This document shows positions 58,601 through 64,000 of a stretch of 64,000 nt of DNA, piece by piece. Source of the stretch: Ascidia mentula (taxonomy: Eukaryota; Chordata; Ascidiacea; Phlebobranchia; Ascidiidae); contig OX387203.1 of NCBI GenBank assembly GCA_947561715.1, positions 9,672,001-9,736,000 on the forward strand, read 5' to 3'. The translations under genes were made by a program, and so were the position numbers. The stretch's first letter is position 1, and each line of letters opens with the position of its first letter. Below the pieces are notes generated by a model. That model made no database searches. It had not been told where the DNA came from and saw only the letters and a list, made by a program, of their open reading frames with translations.

Positions 58601-61600
58601 GGGCAACATTCAGTGTTGCAAGGTCTTGATTGTTTACCTGGCCCAGTGCAATTCGATCCTCCGTACATCGAGGTTTGAACTATTTCTCTCTGTTTTATTT
58701 GGATCCCACCTTCACAAGTTACCGAACAATCGCCAAATTCGCTCCATTCGCCCCATATACAATCAATAGGGCAGGGATGGATGTTACAAGATCTTCTATC
58801 GACCGTTGGTCCTATGCAGTCTATCCCCCCGTGCTGTGCTCTTACAGCAACCACGCGAGTACGTGTCTCATTACCTCCGCCACAAATAGCGGAGCAATTA
58901 TCAAATGCACTCCATTTTCCAAGTTCGCAGTCAATGGGGCACGGATGGGTGTTGCAAGACCTTGTATCAGTTTTTGATCTAGCACAGTCTCTACCGCCGT
59001 GCTGCGCTATTACATCTACTTCACGTGTGCGATTCTGGCTGCCACCACCACCACAAATAGCAGAGCAATCACCAAATGCACTCCATTCTCCAAGTTCGCA
59101 GTCAATGGGGCACGGATGGGTGTTGCAAGACCTTGTATCAGTTTTTGATCCAGTACAGTCTCTACCGCCGTGTTGCGCAATTACAGTTATGCCACGTGTG
59201 CGATTCTGGCTGCCACCACCACCACCACAAATAGCAGAGCAATCACCAAATGCACTCCATTCTCCAAGTTCGCAGTCAATGGGGCACGGATGGGTGTTGC
59301 AAGACCTTGTATCAATTTTTGATCCAGTACAGTCTCTACCGCCGTGTTGCGCAATTACAGTTATGCCACGTGTGCGATTCTGGCTGCCACCACCACAAAT
59401 AGCAGAGCAATCACCAAATGCACTCCATTCTCCAAGTTCGCAGTCAATGGGGCACGGATGGGTGTTGCAAGACCTTGTATCAGTTTTTGATCCAGTACAG
59501 TCTCCACCGCCGTGTTGCGCAATTACAGTTATGCCACGTGTGCGATTCTGGCTGCCACCACCACCACAAATAGCAGAGCAATCACCAAATGCACTCCATT
59601 CTCCAAGTTCGCAGTCAATGGGGCACGGATGGGTGTTGCAAGACCTTGTATCAATTTTTGATCCAGTACAGTCTCTACCGCCGTGTTGCGCAATTACAGT
59701 TATGCCACGTGTGCGATTCTGGCTGCCACCACCACAAATAGCAGAGCAATCACCAAATGCACTCCATTCTCCAAGTTCGCAGTCAATGGGGCACGGATGA
59801 GTGTTGCAAGACCTTGTATCAGTTTTTGATCCAGTACAGTCTCTACCGCCGTGTTGCGCAATTACAGTTATGCCACGTGTGCGATTCTGGCTGCCACCAC
59901 CACAAATAGCAGAGCAATCACCAAATGCACTCCATTCTCCAAGTTCGCAGTCAATGGGGCACGGATGGGTGTTGCAAGACCTTGTATCAGTTTTTGATCC
60001 AGTACAGTCTCTACCGCCGTGTTGCGCAATTACAGTTATGCCACGTGTGCGATTCTGGCTGCCACCACCACCACAAATAGCAGAGCAATCACCAAATGCA
60101 CTCCATTCTCCAAGTTCGCAGTCAATGGGGCACGGATGGGTGTTGCAAGACCTTGTATCAGTTCTTGATCCAATACAGTCTCTACCGCCGTGCTGCGCTA
60201 TTACAGTTACTTCACGTGCGCGATTCTGGCTGCCACCATCACCACAAATAGCAGAGCAATCACCAAATGCACTCCATTCTGTAAGTTCGCAGTCAATGGG
60301 GCACGGATGAGTGTTGCAAGACCTTGTATCAGTTTTTGATCCAGTACAGTCTCTACCGCCGTGTTGCGCAATTACAGTTATGCCACGTGTGCGATTCTGG
60401 CTGCCACCACCACAAATAGCAGAGCAATCACCAAATGCACTCCATTCTCCAAGTTCGCAGTCAATGGGGCACGGATGGGTGTTGCAAGACCTTGTATCAG
60501 TTTTTGATCCAGTACAGACTCTACCGCCGTGTTGCGCAATTACAGTTATGCCACGTGTGCGATTCTGGCTGCCACCACCACCACAAATAGCAGAGCAATC
60601 ACCAAATGCACTCCATTCTCCAAGTTCGCAGTCAATGGGGCACGGATGGGTGTTGCAAGACCTTGTATCAGTTCTTGATCCAATACAGTCTCTACCGCCG
60701 TGCTGCGCTATTACAGTTACTTCACGTGCGCGATTCTGGCTGCCACCACCACCACAAATAGCAGAGCAATCACCAAATGCACTCCATTCTGTAAGTTCGC
60801 AGTCAATGGGGCACGGATGGGTGTTGCAAGACCTTGTATCAGTTCTTGATCCAATACAGTCTCTACCGCCGTGCTGCGCTATTACAGTTACTTCACGTGC
60901 GCGATTCTGGCTGCCACCACCACCACAAATAGCAGAGCAATCACCAAATGCACTCCATTCTGTAAGTTCGCAGTCAATGGGGCACGGATGGGTGTTGCAA
61001 GACCTTGTATCAGTTCTTGATCCAATACAGTCTCTACCGCCGTGCTGCGCTATTACAGTTACTTCACGTGCGCGATTCTGGCTGCCACCACCACAAATAG
61101 CAGAGCAATCACCAAATGCACTCCATTCTGTAAGTTCGCAGTCAATGGGGCACGGATGGGTGTTGCAAGATCTTGTATCAGTTTTTGATCCAATACAGTT
61201 CCTACCGCCGTGTTGTGCTATTGCAGTTACTTCACGTGTGCGAGTCTGACTACCTCCGCCACATGGAGCAGTACACACACTATATATGCTCCAGCTTCCA
61301 AATTGGCAGTTAATAGGACACGGATGGGTGTTGCACATCCTGGCAGAAGTCGGAGATCCCGAACACATTCCACCACAAGATTCATATCGTGTCTTCTGTC
61401 TTCTTCTCTCTTGTGTCCCCCCACCACATTGAGCTGAGCAAGAGCCGTTACCTCCCCACCAGCCCCAAGTACATGCAAGCTGACAGCATCGTACATAGCA
61501 TGTGCTCGGTCCTGGGAGGCAGTGGGCACATCGTTTTCGGCCCCTAATTAAGTAAGGCTCTTGTGTGCCGCTACCACAGGTAGTTGAACAGGATCGCCAA

Positions 61601-61900
61601 TAGATTGTGCATTTGCTTGAGTCACAGCTTAAATTACCGCCACCCCCTCTGCGCCTCCCTCCCCACCATCCACTGTAAAATAAATTTAGGGCTAATCAAA
61701 ATCGTTTTTTTCTGTGTTTAGCATACAACCTAACATAATTGTTTTCAAATGCGATACATATTTCATTGCAAAATTAGTACATTATGCATTTAGCTCTTGA
61801 TTTAATTCAGCAGATATGCTATAATTTTGGCTTACCTTTTGCCTAGCGAACTCAAACTCAAGACAATCAGAAATACACTGTATGCTTGTAACACCAACAT
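55605..61900 (-). CDS. Gene I: long TSP1-array/EGF protein, probably secreted
   Basis: Exons (minus, 5' to 3'): 61836-61900 signal peptide ([20 protein letters not shown]), 58539-61672 (about 19 TSP1-type modules), 58324-58468, 58118-58248, 57671-57904 (mixed TSP1/EGF-like), EGF exons 57356-57484, 57077-57199, 56720-56842, 56205-56327, and 55631-55750. Reading on without splicing reaches TAA at 55605-55607, giving about 1450 residues with no membrane anchor; a distant transmembrane exon was not found. The second exon starts with a glycine/arginine-rich stretch ([14 protein letters not shown]), contains 13 near-identical modules, and includes what is a separate 86-nt exon in G/H. The last EGF ([17 protein letters not shown]) is of the same 120-nt type as the last EGF of K, so I and K are closer to each other than to G/H. 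Confidence 0.77.
56030..56150 (-). pseudogene. Dead EGF exon within gene I
   Basis: The frame [20 protein letters not shown] aligns with the DVNECQ-type EGF ([19 protein letters not shown]) but has lost cysteines, its DVNEC start and its donor. It lies exactly where that EGF exon would be expected and is presumably skipped. Confidence 0.65.
58933..61143 (-). repeat. Thirteen tandem TSP1 modules of 168-174 bp
   Basis: Thirteen consecutive modules starting [10 protein letters not shown] or [10 protein letters not shown] make up 2211 bp: five of 168, seven of 171 and one of 174 bp. Length differs only by the number of glycine codons after SAIC (GGG, GGGG or GDGG, GGGGG). Two subtypes, LTEW/REVT/IGSR and LGEW/RGIT/TGSK, occur in the order T T T G G T G G G G G G G. 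The modules are almost identical at the DNA level, which implies recent unequal exchange. Flanking modules in the same exon are more diverged. Confidence 0.93.
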
Positions 61901-62227
61901 TGTAGCGCTTTCAAGACCATAGAAGTCCTTTTAATGAATCCCTTCCACGGTATGTGGGGAAAGAGTCATTCTCAAGCACAAAGTAATGGAAACTGAAGTA
62001 GTTTCGTGTCAGTTATTTGACGAAATTCGTTTCCGCCTCGGCTCCATCAATGAGCACGTTTTATACGCTACCTACTTTTATACAGACGATTGTTTGGCTA
62101 TGCTGAATATCGCTGTTAAAATGAATTTTGTAAATCGTGTTTCTAACTTCAATTGCATATCTTATATAAACCTACCTTCTGAGCATGAGTGGAAAGAAAC
62201 AGAATTCGGGACCAAAACACAACGCTA

Positions 62228-62735
62228 TTTTCGTGTAGCCAGGCTCGCAATCACAACGCTAACTTCCTTCTGAGTTGACGCTGATCGACCTAATTGGGCA
62301 CGAATTACTTCCTGGCTGGCTGCACTCGTCAACGTCTGCCAAAGCATATCACGTATGCATTCTGGTGCACTTACGGCATTTTTGTGTAGCTATATAAATT
62401 TTATGTCGCTTTCGTTTAAAGTTTTATTTACAATGTAGAAAGTCGTTTACTTCCCGAAATACAGACAACACAAAGACAGTTTATTAATAACCATCGATTA
62501 TATATCTAACGCAATAACCTGATTTCCTGGATACGAAAAAAAACTATTTTACATTAGCATTGCACTAGGTAAATAACCCGTACTAGTCGCAGTGACTTCG
62601 TTGTAACAAACCACTTCACAACTCTCGACTTCCCGCAGGGTGGGTCACTCCTCCCTTCCACACGTGTTATTAATGATCACGCATGTTTTCGGGCAAGTGA
62701 TCCAGTTTTGCAAATCCGAAACAGTGCAGCTTACT
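62228..62735 (-). pseudogene. J: relic EGF and mixed TSP1/EGF-like exons
   Basis: 62228-62335 reads DVDECSQPGSNSCP but has Cys replaced by Ser and an internal TAG. 62561-62733 matches the mixed exon ([20 protein letters not shown]) with a deletion and stop codons. It lies directly upstream of gene I on the same strand: remains of another tandem copy. Confidence 0.78.
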
Positions 62736-64000
62736 CCCGTGGATACAACGTCATTGCGTTGCAGGACGGTGGTTGGTGCGCTGGATCACGTGACGCGGTA
62801 CACAAAAACAAGAACCAGTGGTGCCTGTGGCTTATCAGGAAAGGGTGCACCTTGGGCAAACCAAGTTTACCGCATCGATATTAAAGTTACCACGTATGTG
62901 TGGTTAGTCTGGAAAATTCCTGGGAAACGTTTATCATCATGCGCCCATGTGTCATTGTTTGGAAACCAAATGTCTTTTTTCTTCAAATTTTGGGTTTTGT
63001 TTTCTAGAATTTTGTGCCATGCAGAACTTATTAATTCTGCCCTGGCCAAAATACATACCGAACAGAACTAACAAAAAATATTTTGTTATTTACATTTCAT
63101 TTCCAGCAAATAAAACGAAAAATTTCCTTTTATACCATTTCTCTAACATACTCTAAATCTGGGATACATGCAGACCGCTGGACAGTTTATAAAAGGGTTC
63201 CGAAGCAAGAAGTATTAACCAAAGCGTACCCGTAAATCAGATCTATGCTTGCCTCTTCTGATGTGTCTCTTGTGCCCAGAACTTACGTGATTGTTTATTA
63301 TGCAGAAAAGCTTTCAGAGATTAAAATAGCCTTTTTTTTGGGTGAGCAAAACCAAACATGCTTTAACTCATGGCACAAGTTTGCGTGGCAGTGGCTGGTT
63401 TGCCGGATCACGTGACGCAAGTAGCACGGCCACTAGGTCCAATATAGGTATGTCCAATATAAGTAATGTGCGAGCACTTTATGGGAAAATTCCGGAAAAG
63501 GAAGAACTCGGGGCATTGAAAAGTGTTTGTTTGCAAACAAAGGGACATCGCATGTAAAAAAGATGTTGGTATTATAATATTATAACGATAGAATTAGCCA
63601 CTATATGATAATAACGTGCGCATGGTAAATATAATACAATTAGAATAGTTTGTATTTTTTCGACAGATATTGAGCACCTACAATACTGATGTCAACAGTT
63701 CAGTTACATAATACAGTTTGTGGACCTGGTCAAAAACATTCAATTTAATAAACACAGATAAAGTTGTTTTTGCAGCTTAATTTGAAGGTTATTTGACCGC
63801 TTCTTCTGAAAAGGCCAAAAACGGTGTATTTCAAGGAATGTTATGCACTGACATCGAGTGAGTAAGATATTGTAATGATGATTAACAAATATTTCTCTTC
63901 TGTTACTCCCTTCTAAGATGGGGGTTCTTGTTCTGCAAACAAAATCATGTTGTTTATTAGAATTGTTCTTTTGTCCTTTAAAGTTCCGAGACTTTTTATT
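62736..64000. other. Right end of window, no gene recognised
   Basis: AT-rich sequence with short open frames only. A GGATCACGTGACGC block occurs at about 62784 and 63408, possibly two copies of a short repeat. No family exon is seen. Confidence 0.4.

Noticed and set aside
58781..61249. Three long plus-strand open frames with repeated [13 protein letters not shown] blocks
   Set aside because: They are the exact antisense of the TSP1 array of gene I, have no splice or signal features, and exist because one stop-free antisense frame is copied in every module.
62784..63430. Two GGATCACGTGACGC blocks as a direct repeat element
   Set aside because: The similarity is limited to about 14-20 bases, with no extended match or target duplication.

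Overview
The window is eukaryotic and metazoan. Its genes are split into short exons with GT/AG borders. Module exons are almost all in phase 1, and they encode extracellular thrombospondin type 1 (TSP1) and calcium-binding EGF modules. The AT-rich DNA, mostly short introns, tRNA-derived SINEs and massive TSP1/EGF duplication suggest an ascidian such as Ciona. That assignment is an inference; no marker gene proves it. All exon borders were read by eye from splice consensus, phase and comparison between copies in the window.

One gene family fills almost the whole window. The reference architecture, best seen at 47170-54258 (+), is: signal peptide exon; an arginine-rich exon with an atypical TSP1; one 1987-nt exon with about a dozen TSP1 modules; three smaller TSP1 exons; a mixed TSP1/EGF-like exon; six EGF exons; a transmembrane exon; and a short acidic cytoplasmic tail ending [12 protein letters not shown]. 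An inverted copy of it lies at 15408-22980 (-). A third long gene at 55605-61900 (-) carries 13 almost identical TSP1 modules and has no recognisable transmembrane exon. A short gene at 29783-33683 (-) keeps three TSP1 and five EGF modules and ends in a stop inside a decayed transmembrane exon, so it looks secreted.

Layout from left to right: gene A (+, 3' part only, 1-2090); pseudogene C1 (-, 3293-4638); pseudogene B (+, 5191-11195); pseudogene C2 (-, 12342-14373); gene G (-, 15408-22980); pseudogene D (+, 24019-27361); gene K (-, 29783-33683); relic E (+, 34897-35468); pseudogene F (-, 38989-42877); relic L (-, 43471-44347); gene H (+, 47170-54258); gene I (-, 55605-61900); relic J (-, 62228-62735). 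A+C1 and B+C2 form a roughly 9-kb direct tandem duplication. G and H are arms of a large inverted duplication. E and F sit in a second inverted repeat centred near 36.8 kb.

Seen directly: membrane-type genes (G, H), secreted-type genes (K, probably I) and many broken copies side by side. Inferred: this is a fast-evolving family of adhesion or recognition proteins in which unequal exchange, fold-back events and transposon insertions keep remaking ectodomains and tails. No ligand or function can be read from the sequence. Because so many copies are near-identical, assembly error or collapsed or split haplotypes must be considered for the tandem and inverted duplications.
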